Shown here: piece after piece, positions 47,584-58,405 of the stretch | Position numbering within the stretch: position 1 is the first letter of the stretch | Layout of the letters: each line of letters opens with the position of its first letter | Origin: Adiantum capillus-veneris | Taxonomy: Eukaryota > Streptophyta > Polypodiopsida > Polypodiales > Pteridaceae | Direction of reading: 5' to 3' | Length of the DNA stretch: 64,000 nt | Assembly (NCBI GenBank): GCA_014529385.2 | Contig: CM043967.1 | Span: forward strand, 129,763,182-129,827,181 | The notes under the pieces: generated by a model | Told to the model about the DNA's origin: nothing | What the model saw: only the letters and a program-made list of their open reading frames with translations | Database searches by the model: none | Program-made: the position numbers and the translations under genes

Positions 47584-48300
47584 CATTGGTCACACTCATC
47601 TTTGAATAATCTATTCTTATCAATCTCAAGTTCACTTTCATAAAAAATGTCGTGACAGAAAAACATCATATACCAATTCCGAATTCAAGTCCAAATCAAA
47701 ATCCAAATATCTGCCAACATATACCCATTTCAAATTCAAAATCCAAATATCCTTCATTTTATATACTCGGGTAACAAAATCATAACAATTACAGTGGTGG
47801 CCAGCCACTTTGTGCTGCCTAAACTGGCAAATCTGCACTGATGTTATGTAAACTTCTAAATCTGTTGTGTGTTGTGTGCTGCCTAAATCGACAAATTGGC
47901 ACAGGATGAATGTTTACACACTACCTAAATCAATGAATCTGTATGTGTGTGTGATCAATGGACCAAGCAAGGCATAAAAGAAAACATTTGCCACATAATT
48001 GACACCAAATTAGAGTATGTTCGAGTAGCAAAGCACTTACAAATTGTGGCTCGATATCCCAGAGCACCCCAGCTCATATGAGGAGTTGCATAGCTAATGA
48101 ATAATCATGTCAATAAAAATTTCATACAGTGCAAGTAGTAAGTCCTGATCATAGTAGAGTTGGAGTATTCAATTGACAAAACAAAGCAGATTAAAATAAA
48201 AAATAAAAAATGTGTGATGTCCTGGAGGGACATACCTGGACGACATTTTGCATCTAAAAATGTATGTACTTGTGCGTGGATGCATAGAAAGCTATAATGG

Positions 48301-49042
48301 AAAGAATGACAATTTGGATTAGGGTGTCACCCAAAAATAGAATACTCGTACAAGCTGGAGAGGGTTGTAACTGTGTTGTTCTCTTTTTGAATGGGAGCAA
48401 TAGACACATCCAAAGGTTGTCGCAGTTGTAGACAAGAGAGTTAGCATACTTAACAAATGAAGTGCTTAGTAAGAGATTAGGTTAGATAGTGGATTGGTAC
48501 AGAAAGAATGCCAATCGAGAATCTTTTAGAATAGTGCTAGTGGAATATCACCTGAATGTGATAAGTAATGCTATAAAAATAAAAGAAGGGATTTACGGTG
48601 TGGTTAGTAAGCTTCATGACAAAATATACATACTTAGGATGATCGACAAACTAGGAAATATAGAGGTTGTTTGAGCGGCAGCTGCCAGTGGAGATAGACT
48701 ATTAAGTAAGTAGGTCATAAGAAAGTCGTATGAGTAATGAGAACATTTTCAAAGAAAATGGGAAGCATCCTCTAATAAGTGAAGTGCGCGAAGAGGGAGC
48801 GTTGGTATTCAATTAGGAACCAAAGTGAGAACTAGAGAAATGCGATGAGAAAGAGAACAATCATTACAAATTCCATACCGTGAAGCTCTTTCGGCTCTTA
48901 CATTGTTTGAGTTAGATTTGCTTGCAGTGTATTTCTCAACATTTGAGTCAATTTTTTGTGTGATAGATGCAAAGTTGTGAAAACCAAAATTGTATAGAAT
49001 AATGTAAACCAGGACAAGTAGTGGATATTAGACAAATAGCCT
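48301..49042. other. unassigned region between inverted LTR elements
   Basis: A 61-codon plus-strand frame (48489-48674) has no recognisable motif. I see no other feature. It may be flanking DNA or the degraded 5' part of the minus-strand copy. Confidence 0.4.
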
Positions 49043-49520
49043 TGTTATGGAATTGATATCTTATTATTTATTGTAGCTGTGACAGGTGGAAAAGGCTTGA
49101 CCGAGCTAAGCTATTGCAAAAGGATATCATATTATATGTACATTTTATTATTTAAGTGCTCTTTATGAGCTTTGGCCATTTGTGACCGGCCGGCCAGTTT
49201 GTACTCACTTTGACCATTCAAGAATCTATAAATTAAATACGTGCAAGAGGGAAATGGTCACTCTTGCACGGGGGGAGATTGCACCCAGTGCTTGCGTTGT
49301 TCTTCTCTCCTCTTCCCTCTTCTCTCTCGTCGTGCCGGCGTAGCACTCCGCTATAGGAGGTGCGCCTGCACGAGCCATATTACTCTCTGTCGCTTTCTGT
49401 CTCTCTCTGTTCGTGATTATGCGTCTATGTGGTTGCCAGGTATGTCGATTAGCCTGTTTATGGTTTGTAGTATGCTATTTTAGATGTTTTGCAAGGAGCT
49501 CCATGCCTCCGGCTGTAGCA
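49043..49520 (+). repeat. 5' LTR of the 49-54.7 kb element
   Basis: 478 bp, starts TGTTATGGAATTGATATC and ends GGCTGTAGCA, with a TATA box CTATAAATT near 49230. Confidence 0.85.
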
Positions 49521-49521
49521 G

Positions 49522-49534
49522 TGGTATCAGAGCC
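49522..49534 (+). promoter_or_regulatory. tRNA-iMet primer-binding site
   Basis: TGGTATCAGAGCC lies one base after the 5' LTR and is complementary to initiator Met tRNA. Confidence 0.85.
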
Positions 49535-49672
49535 TGCGAAACGCTCCTGGTGGTATGATTGTCACGCCCACAAAGAGAATCATCATAATCATACCATAGA
49601 GCTAAGTTTATTAATTTCAGAAATTCTCTTGATCATGAGGTTGCTGGTCTAATTGGATGTAATTTATCATAG

Positions 49673-49673
<1 letters not shown>

Positions 49674-49732
<59 letters not shown>
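49674..49732. repeat. (TA)n microsatellite
   Basis: About 59 bp of TA dinucleotide in the 5' internal region of the non-coding LTR element. Confidence 0.95.
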
Positions 49733-49739
<7 letters not shown>

Positions 49740-50459
49740 TACATATAAATACTACCTTAATTGTCAGGTTAACTAGATCTTATGGAGACTAGTAAATTAG
49801 GATCCGATTATAGTTAATAAGAGCATCATGTTTAATTAAGAAAATGACTTAATTAGATTGAGTATGTAGGAAAAAAAATGTAGAAAAATTTGTAATGCCG
49901 TCGAAAAGAATCTCAAGAGACTTGGGTAACCTGCTATTCAAGAATATTTTTTTAAAGGATAAAAAATGCCATAGAATCGATAGGGAACTTTTTCATCCAA
50001 CATGTAGCTTGCATGTCCTCCCGTGCACCCAGAGGGGTTCAATGAATCGGATTCGGTTAGTGGCCACCCATTCGCGGCACTTTAACATTGCGAAACCAAT
50101 GTCAAATGTACAAGCGAGGCATGGGTGCTAAGTGAAAGGGTGGAAGGGTAAAGGTATTTCCGGGCAGTGACGCCCTGACCCGACAATCATCTATCACATC
50201 AAAACGTTCGCAAAGACCAGATCCTTGCGGGTGCAACACCCATGCATGGACAACGTCGGCAAACTGCTAGCCGACAATGACAATATTGTCGTCAGCAGCG
50301 ATTCCAGCATCATCTCAGCATGGCGAGCTACAATGGCGACAAACCCTACTCACAATTATGTTGCATCCAGCCACCGCCATTCCAACCTATGCAGAAGGCG
50401 TCACAAATCCACCCACCTGCCCTTTGACCATGCAAAAGCAGGCGCCGCAGTACTAATCA

Positions 50460-50461
<2 letters not shown>

Positions 50462-50537
<76 letters not shown>
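50462..50537. repeat. (CT)n microsatellite
   Basis: About 76 bp of CT. Two smaller CT clusters follow to 50612. Confidence 0.97.
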
Positions 50538-50539
<2 letters not shown>

Positions 50540-50867
50540 GGCCTCTCGACCAACCACACATGCAGACGTCGATGAACTTGCTCTCTCTCTATCTTTATCT
50601 CTCTCTCTCTCTGCGACTCGTAAATGAAGTAGAGGTGCACACACACACACACCCATAGAGTGCATGCAACTCCTTCAACTGCAACTCTCTCTTTTCTTTT
50701 TGCCCACTCCTTGCGGCTATGGTCTGCCAACCCACACGCACATAACTGGTCGACGATCATTTTTTTTTCCAGCTCGACTACAACTCTCCCTCTCTGGTCG
50801 AAGAACAACCACCTTGCAGCCGTCTTTCTCTCCAATCTCGTTCATCCAAAAGTCCTGCACACCACTC

Positions 50868-50872
<5 letters not shown>

Positions 50873-50914
<42 letters not shown>
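50873..50914. repeat. (CT)n microsatellite
   Basis: About 42 bp of CT. Confidence 0.95.
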
Positions 50915-50918
<4 letters not shown>

Positions 50919-51285
50919 CTCTTCACATGGAGCCAGCCTTCAATCTCGCCCACTTATTATTCGTGGTCTGCATGGCGTCCCCCAACCACACAAATCACAA
51001 CCACCCTCATGCAGGAGTTGCGACACTTTCTCTCTCTCCGTCTCTTTCTTTCACTCTTTGCAGGTTCTGATAGCCGTCCTCATCCAGTTTTCGATCTTCT
51101 TCTGTGTCACCGTAGACGCTTCACAAGCGATTATTGCAATACTTTGAGGTGCTACCATTCAGGCCTTGTCATAATCGGTGTATGGCTGTGAATGCTTGTA
51201 GACGGGGAGTAAGAAGCATGGCTGCTCGATAGGAGGGAGCACAAGCAGAGAAGGCGAGCCAAAAGGACTTGGAACTCGGGGAACA

Positions 51286-51287
<2 letters not shown>

Positions 51288-51361
<74 letters not shown>
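51288..51361. repeat. (CT)n microsatellite
   Basis: About 74 bp of CT with one CC interruption. Confidence 0.96.
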
Positions 51362-51365
<4 letters not shown>

Positions 51366-51639
51366 AAGTGGAAGCTACACAGCAGATACCATGAACCTAG
51401 CCATGCACAAAACAGCTTGCCCTTCTTTGTAGCACAGGGATGAGCCTCTCTAGCACCAACACTTCATTCCCCGTGCTTCGACCTGAGGCCTTTCTCCCGG
51501 TTCGATGACTCCAAGGATCTCCCTCTCTCTCTCTCCATCGTCAACAGCTGAGGGCGTCTCCATGATGAGCCAACTCTATGTCGAGAACAGCCTCAAAGGA
51601 TGCATCAAAATCTCTCTCTGTCTCCCTCTCCCCGACTCC

Positions 51640-51880
51640 TCGAGTACGATGGCGTACAGAAGCGGACACTGACGAAGCTCCGCAGAGCTCGCTGCTTTGA
51701 CAAACACCCGACGTCGACGATGCTGATGAAAAAAAAAAGTTCATTTTCATTTTGATTCTCACTTTACTTCATTTTTTATTTTATTTTTTTGCTCCTAAGC
51801 ATTGGATCAAATTCACGTGGATGGTATCCGTTTGGCCTGATGTGCAATTTTGACCTTTTGAAAATTGTTAATATAAGTTC

Positions 51881-51941
<61 letters not shown>

Positions 51942-52589
51942 GCTATAACAAACTCCCGGCCACTCTCCCTTTCTCTCTTCCCTTTTCCCCAGTACGACTA
52001 CTTACAATGGCAGGCAATGATGAAGCTCTGCAACGGCCGTTGCAATACTTTCTTAGACGGCACCCGATGCTGGGCATCCTAGGGCATTCAGGATGCTGCT
52101 GCACTTCCTATGATGATTTCAAACTTTTAGTTTTCCTCTTTCACTTCACTTCATTTTATTTTAGTCACACTGATTGTATTAGTTTTGACTCAAATGTAAA
52201 TTTGGCTATTGTAGGCATTTAATGTAACATTTTATTTCATTTCATTTCTCGCTCTTTCCCCCTCGTCTACTGCATCTGACACCTCCACCACAGTGGCCCC
52301 CACTTGAGACTACTTACAGAAGCGAACATCGACAAAATTCTTCGAGGATCAATTAATGCAATACTTTCTCAGACAACGCCCGATGCCAGGCATCCATGTA
52401 CACTACTGCTAATCATGATAATTTTAATACGACACTTTCAGGCTTTGATTTTAATCTTTCAGTCTTTTATTATACTTCATTTTCTTTTATTTATATCTAG
52501 ACATTGGATAGATACACAAGGATTGTATTAGTTTGCTTTTATACGTAATTTTGGCATTTTGTAGATGATTAATATAACATTTTATTTCA

Positions 52590-52642
<53 letters not shown>

Positions 52643-52680
52643 CCCCCCCCCCCCCCCCCCCCCAACTGAACTGCAGGCCC
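51640..52680 (+). repeat. three diverged tandem units of about 350 bp
   Basis: Units start near 51641, 51991 and 52304. Each has a GC-richer head (GTACGA-CTTACA..., then a CGACG/CGATG-rich part), an AT-rich middle (TTTCA-TTTTATT, GGATTGTATTAGTTT) and a tail that in units 1 and 3 is a long CT tract (51884-51938 and 52592-52639, the latter followed by poly-C at 52641-52663). The copies are old but still alignable by eye. Confidence 0.7.
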
Positions 52681-53957
52681 TACCTTTATGTTCGATTATC
52701 CACATCCTTGCAAGTCGATGACTTTTTGGCACCCACACACATGCTCACGTATCAATTTGAATGCTCGAAACACACCCACCCACACACCCCTATCGAGAGT
52801 GTCTCGTTAATGCACACACCAGCATCCCTACTTCACGGATCCTTCTTCTGCTATTCAAGCTTAAGTAATTTGTACCTACTACAAGTTTAAACGAGAAGCT
52901 TATGTATGTGTTTTTTTTATTTTGTTCGATCAATCTCCTATTTGTAGCTTGCCTTTTACATGATATAAAAGATTTATGCTTGTGGTATCATGACTCTACA
53001 CTAGTCCATGCCCTTTAACATAGTTTACAATATCAAGAGGACTTCTTCATTTATTCAAAAATAAATAAAATCAACAATTTATTACTTCTGTCTAACTTTC
53101 TAATCGATCCAAGGCTAATCATAATAAATGATTGTAAGTCATCATTGTAATTTTGTCTGTTAAATTGCATTATACAATATAATCAGAAATGGTTCCTATA
53201 TTTTATGTCTGTTTATGACTCTAGTGGATCTAAGCTATTAAAATTAAGACTATAGAGTTTTTTTTTTCCTACTCAGTTGTCATCCTCTCACTATCCAGTC
53301 TATAAACTAATAAGGCGGAATTATATGCTTTTATTTTATGGCCAATTATTCACAGTAAATTAACACATTTTGAATTTGTTAACTATACTTTGGTGTCAGT
53401 TTGCTAGTTACAATTGTCCCCTACTTGTACCTCTCTCCCCACGCACAAACTAGTACATATTTTCAGATGCAGTACATCATCCAGAGTCTTATGGTTTACA
53501 GAAAGCACACAGGTGAGTTCTCTCCGCAATTTAAATTTTTGGTTTTGAAAAATCTTCTCGTAAACACGAGCAATCATACACTAATAGGACTCTCTCAAAA
53601 TTCTATGATTACCAAAGTCCTACACATATATCATTCCACAGAGAACAACACAGTTACAAAAATACAATGCACATGCCTTACTTATCAACTTGATTACCCT
53701 CTATTTTTTAACAGATAGTATGGCTCTTTTTACTTACCTGCATTCTCTAACATTGTGTCAATACTTATATTAAATGAAATTGCTATTGCGATCATTTCAC
53801 ATTGCGCTATGCATCTACTTACATGAACCGAGGTGCTTCCACCAGTGCATAATAATTTGTCAGTACTTTGTTACTCAACCTTACTCCAATGTGGTGTGAA
53901 CGAGGTAGTACATGTTTTATGTTTTTATGCCCGTTCTAGTCCATTGGTCACATGCAC

Positions 53958-54225
53958 ACAGATTCACCGATTTAGGCAGTATGTAGATACTCATCCTGGT
54001 GCAGATCCGTCGATTTCAGCAGTGTGTAAATGCCCACCTTGGTGTAGATTCGCCGATTTAGGCAACACCAGTTATCTGTGCAGATCCGCCGATTTAGGCA
54101 GCATACTGACAACTTGCAAATTCACAATGGTAAATGCAGATCCGCCGATATAGGCAGCATTAGTGTAGATTCGCCGATCTAGGCAGCACGTCTTATTGGT
54201 GTAGATTCGTCGGTTGAGTCAACAC
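53958..54225 (+). repeat. degenerate 26-bp repeat, seven copies
   Basis: The unit GTGCAGATCCGCCGATTTAG + GCAGCA occurs, with changes, starting near 53958, 54000, 54042, 54078, 54134, 54163 and 54199. At least three copies occur inverted at 47812-47955 in the sister element. The spacing is irregular (29-56 bp). Confidence 0.8.
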
Positions 54226-54428
54226 CGATCACAAAATCATGCTGCAATAGCTGGCCACCACTGTAACTGGTATGATTTTGTTACCCCGGTACATAATGAA
54301 AGTGATTTGGATTTGGACTTATATTGTGGAATTGGAATTGGATTGGGATTTGGTATCTGGTGATTATTACGACAATGTTTATGTGATGAGACTTGACATT
54401 ATGAGATTGATGATGAGTGTGACCAATG

Positions 54429-54491
54429 ATATCCTGATTCATCAGGGTATGACATATACTGCTTATTCTAGTGGTATGGGACACTAGAATA
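54429..54491 (+). other. two conserved hairpin-forming inverted repeats
   Basis: A near-palindrome with 10-bp arms (54429-54438, 54441-54450) is followed by TATTCTAGTG / CACTAGAATA (54464-54473, 54482-54491, 8-base loop). Both are the same in the inverted sister copy at 47521-47583. Confidence 0.7.
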
Positions 54492-54660
54492 GGTAGTATG
54501 TGAATGACGGCAGGCATAAGCTAATGTTGTTTAGTTTCATAAATTTTTCTTTCATTATGTGATGTTTTTGACACAACATACTAATCACTGTTTTTGACAA
54601 GTATTGTTTGCAGATTTTTATCTTCGCAACTGAGGACAGTTGCTTTCCAACGGAGAGGTA

Positions 54661-54712
54661 TGTTATGGAATTGATATCTTATTATTTATTGTAGCTGTGA
54701 CAGGTGGAAAAG
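54661..54712 (+). repeat. 3' LTR fragment of the 49-54.7 kb element
   Basis: The first 52 bp match the 5' LTR almost exactly; similarity ends where the next element's LTR begins. Confidence 0.8.
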
Positions 54713-55002
54713 TGTTGAGCCAGCAGAGGATCACACCCACATTTTTGCTCACACTCATCATTTTTGTAACCATTGATTGTAATAAATGTCTTTCCGACAT
54801 TGATTTTGATTGGAGCCATTCATTAAGTAACGGGACTCAATTGAGTTTCCAGCTTGTAATTCCGAAGTAATTTCACTTGTTGATGTAATTAGTTAGAGAT
54901 GTTCTCACCTCCAAGGCTGAGGTATATAAGCCGAAGTTTTGTAACCTAAAGGTGGAGTTTTATTTTAATCAAAGTGAGTTTTTGGAGCGCCGTGACTGTG
55001 TC

Positions 55003-55048
<46 letters not shown>

Positions 55049-55670
55049 TTATCTACTTGCTACGCGAGCTATGGAGCCGCCATTGGAGAAGCGACACCGC
55101 CATTGTGTCAGCAACGGCGAGAGCTACGCACAGATACCAAGAGTGCGCGCTATCGGCTTCTATGTGTGGTAAGTTCCTACGAGCTTCGGTGTGAGTTTTC
55201 TTCCAACTCGTGTGTCGGAATGGAGCGTGCAGCATATCTATAGAACCACAACGATTAGAGCTACGCATTAGTACCATCGGGGTCAAGTTTCGGTCACCTG
55301 TATTTTTCGGCCTGTCTTCATACGCGTTTACCGCACGGAGTGATTATAGGTTGATTTTGCAGTTCAAGTCTTTAGGGTGTTGTTCTTACCTAGTGTATAG
55401 ACTTCCCCTTGAGTTTGATCGATTCAATGATTCTAGATCCTGTTTCGTATAGCATTAGTTCGTAGTACGGATTTCAATCACTTGCGTATTTTAGAACTTA
55501 GATTTGATTTCCTTAGTAGTGATTGTCATTAGAAGGTCGAGTAGGTGATTTGACACCCACCTAGTTGTTTCCATGCGCCTGCGGGTCAAGCTCCGTCCTC
55601 GTCTGACAAATTCTGTTGTTGGTTGAGTTCTCGCTATTTAGCTTCCGCTAGCGGCGTAACCGCCTTAACA
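54713..55670 (+). repeat. 5' LTR of the 54.7-64 kb element
   Basis: 958 bp, starts TGTTGAG and ends CTTAACA, which form near-perfect terminal inverted repeats. A TATA box (TATATAAG) is at 54923-54930 and a (GA)n tract at 55004-55046. Confidence 0.8.
55004..55046. repeat. (GA)n microsatellite in LTR
   Basis: About 43 bp of AG dinucleotide about 75 bp downstream of the LTR TATA box, likely within the element transcript. Confidence 0.95.
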
Positions 55671-55672
55671 TT

Positions 55673-55690
55673 TGGCGCCGCTGCCGGGGA
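55673..55690 (+). promoter_or_regulatory. tRNA-Asp-type primer-binding site
   Basis: TGGCGCCGCTGCCGGGGA lies two bases after the LTR. It differs by one base from the TGGCGCCGTTGCCGGGGA site used by many plant Ty3/gypsy elements. Confidence 0.85.
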
Positions 55691-56208
55691 CGAGAGCCCT
55701 AAGTAGGTGACCTTAGACTAATCCTACGAGGTGAGTCGTATAAACTACTTTGTATACTTTAGTTAGAAAAGATCTAGGAGTGGTGGACTCCGAAGATCTC
55801 GAGAGATACTAGGAAGTGGGGTATTCCTGGGTCTTCCGTGTTGACATTATTTTTAGATTAGCTTAGATTTGTTTGTTGTTTTGTTGGTGTTGAGTAGTTG
55901 TTGATAGAAGAAGAATTTGCTAGTCCGTGAATGGCAGTGGATCTCTTTAAAATCACAATTACCAAACCCATTTTATGATTAGGAATAGCTTAGGTAGGAC
56001 TTCATTTGATCCTGATCTAGAGCTAGTAATCATTGGAGTATTTGCTTGATATGGTTGATTGCATGTTATATCACTAAACCGTCGAGTTAGTAGTGAAACT
56101 TGCAATAAACAAAAGTCAGAGAAATTTTCTGTGTATCTGGGAGTTGCTGAGCACTAGAGAAAGCTTTAGGAAGGATTCTGTGCCAAAAAACTGGAAATCT
56201 GTAACTTT

Positions 56209-56928
56209 AGACATCATACGCGTATGATGTCTAAATGACCAAACAGAGACCAAAACAAAAATTTTGACTTTACCAAAGTGTTCAAAAGGGGGGGTTATAC
56301 CCTAATTTCAACTTAAAACAAGAGCATTAACACTCAAAGAAACCCAAAAAGACAAGTCGGAGTCCAAGAAACGCAAAGAATAGGAAATTTTGGATTCAGA
56401 TCTTGTTTTTACATTCAAACCTGACAAAAACACTTGAAACTCAATTATAAACATTGGAGAAGGCTTAAAACCAAAAATAGTCAAAATCTGGGACAAAAGA
56501 CATCATACGCGTATAATGTCTTTTAGCACATCCACTACTTAATTTTGATATCTGACCTGACAAGATTGTTACAAACACTGTAGAAAGCATAAATATCAAG
56601 TCTTGACCCAAATTGAGGAAAAAGACATCATACGCGTATTATGTCTTTTACCTAATTTTGGACATATTTTGATACTTTGCCAACACAGATCCATTGTAAT
56701 AGCTGTCTAGAGGTTATATTTCAAGTTTCATCCCATTTGGATCATAATTGACCCAAAACAAGTCAAAAGCGGAAAATTGCCAAGAAAAGCCTAAATTAGC
56801 CATAACTTGCTCAAACAGAGTTCAAACTGAATTTTGTGAGTGGAAAGAGCATAAGGGGGCTACTGAGAGTGAGCATAACCAAAATAGTCTAAATCTGTGA
56901 AAAAAGACATCATACGCGTATAATGTCT
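56209..56928. repeat. 5' palindrome array, AGACATCATACG-type, four copies
   Basis: The 24-bp palindrome (AGACATCATACG plus its reverse complement) is at 56209-56232 (perfect; 26 bp with the flanking T and A), 56498-56521, 56623-56646 and 56905-56928. The last three each have one change at the same arm position. The TACGCGTA centre is kept in all. Spacings are 289, 125 and 282 bp. Confidence 0.9.
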
Positions 56929-57086
56929 TTTTCAGCATAACTGCAACAAAATTCTCACTTGATGAAACAGAAGTTGTCCAACTGACAAGATTAAACAATT
57001 GACCAAGTATCAATCAATTTGGATCAATTCTAACCACAAAAACTTGGGAAAACAAATTGCCGAGACGGAGAAGTTAAAGTCCTTTA

Positions 57087-58405
57087 GTGGAATTGATGAA
57101 TTTGAGATCGGGCAGGAATCTCCAGAATAACCAACCAAAACAAGGGGAACAAGCAAGTGTCATATCAACCGAGGGAAGTGTAAACCAAAGTTGGGTGCAA
57201 CCATTAGAGCCGATCTTTGAAGGAAGTGTTTCTGATACTTCTTCGGAGAGATCTTACGAGATTTTCACCGAACACTTGGAGCACTTGAACCTGAACAACA
57301 GAGAAAATATGGCAGCAGGATCATCAAACCCTTCCACCACAATGAAGCTATTGTTCATAAAATACCAGTACGACAATGAGCAAGGTGCCAAGATCTACAA
57401 AGATGGAATGGACCGCTATTGTGTAAAGATAGAGGAGAGACCTAGTGAGTTCAAGGACTTAGTGCCTATGAGCTATAGCGGAGATAGATATCTAGATGAC
57501 GAGGGTACCATGTACTTGGTAGTCCTAAACCCTAACATTGTGGACAAGTGGGGATTGATGGGCACCAAAGCCAAAGTAGATGAAGAACTTGAGGAGAAAG
57601 CACCAATAATGAACTTCCCTGTATTTGAGAAATGTAGGACATATCGCATTTGTCTCAATCCTGAGAAATGTGTGTTTATGGTCCGACATGGCAGAATTCT
57701 GGGACATATTGTCTCACAAAACGGAATATCCACGGATTTAGAGAAGATAAAAGTTATAGTGGATATGCCTAGACCAACCAATGCGAAACAAGTGCAGAGC
57801 TTTATGGGACATTGCGGATATTATAGACGATTCATTTACATGTACGCTATAATAGGCCAACCACTTTACAGGCTAATAGTGAACTTTGAATGGACAGAGG
57901 AGTGTGAGGAATCGTTCAAGAAATTGAAAGAGGCACTCATTACTGCTCCAATCTTGAAATCACCAGATTGGGAGAAGATATTCCATGTGCACATAGATGC
58001 TTCGGCATATGCAATAGGATGCATTCTGGCTCAGCCAGAAGAAGGAAACATGGATTTTCCTATCTGTTACGCCAGTCGACAGCTCAACAATGCAGAGAAG
58101 AATTACACCACAACAGAGTGAGAGGGATTAGGAATGATATATGCTGTGAAGAAATTTCGGCATTATCTTCTAGCCAACAAGTTTGTGTTTTTTACGGATC
58201 ACCAAGCCTTGCTCTACCTAGTGAATAAGCCATGCAATACCGGGAAAATAGTGAGATGGTTCATTATCTTACTGGAATTCGACTTCACGGTAGTAGTAAA
58301 GAAAGGAAAAACACATCTTAGAGCTGATCATCTTTCGCGATTGACGAATGGAGAAGACCCTATAGGAGTAATGACGACATGCCAGACGCGTACTTGTTCA
58401 ACATA
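57087..58405 (+). pseudogene. gag-like leader fused to RT C-terminus and RNase H (broken)
   Basis: Residues 1-175 are an unrecognised, possibly gag-derived leader (MELMNLRSGRNLQ). They run straight into the last part of a Ty3/gypsy RT (FEKCRTYRICLNPEKC, LGHIVSQNGI, QSFMGHCGYYRRFI) with no protease and no catalytic RT half, so YxDD is absent. RNase H follows with all four acidic positions visible (DASAYA, TTTE, TDHQALLYL, RADHLSRL). One stop (58119-58121) lies right after the TTTE Glu; the same frame then continues to 58405. A one-base shift near 58370 separates it from the integrase frame. The missing RT half looks like an internal deletion. Confidence 0.8.

Larger units (their letters stand above)
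46878..48300 (-). mobile_element. non-coding LTR element copy, minus strand, 3' end
   Basis: A 474-bp LTR (46878-47351) is followed to the right by internal sequence that matches, inverted, 53.8-54.66 kb. It interrupts the protease of the element to the left, after GGGGC. On the minus strand the order is internal, GGAGAGGTA purine tract, LTR (TGTTATGG to GCAGCA). The 5' LTR of this copy is not found; internal similarity fades near 48.3 kb. No coding sequence. Confidence 0.75.
49043..54712 (+). mobile_element. non-coding LTR retrotransposon (LARD-like), plus strand
   Basis: The 5' LTR (49043-49520) is followed by an iMet primer-binding site. About 5.1 kb of internal sequence has no gag or pol motif. 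It contains an AT tract, six long CT tracts, tandem units of about 350 bp, a 26-bp degenerate repeat and two hairpins. A purine-containing tract (GGAGAGGTA) precedes a 3' LTR that starts at 54661 and is cut after 52 bp by the LTR of the next element. It is the same family as 46.88-48.3 kb, inverted. It would need proteins in trans. Confidence 0.75.
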
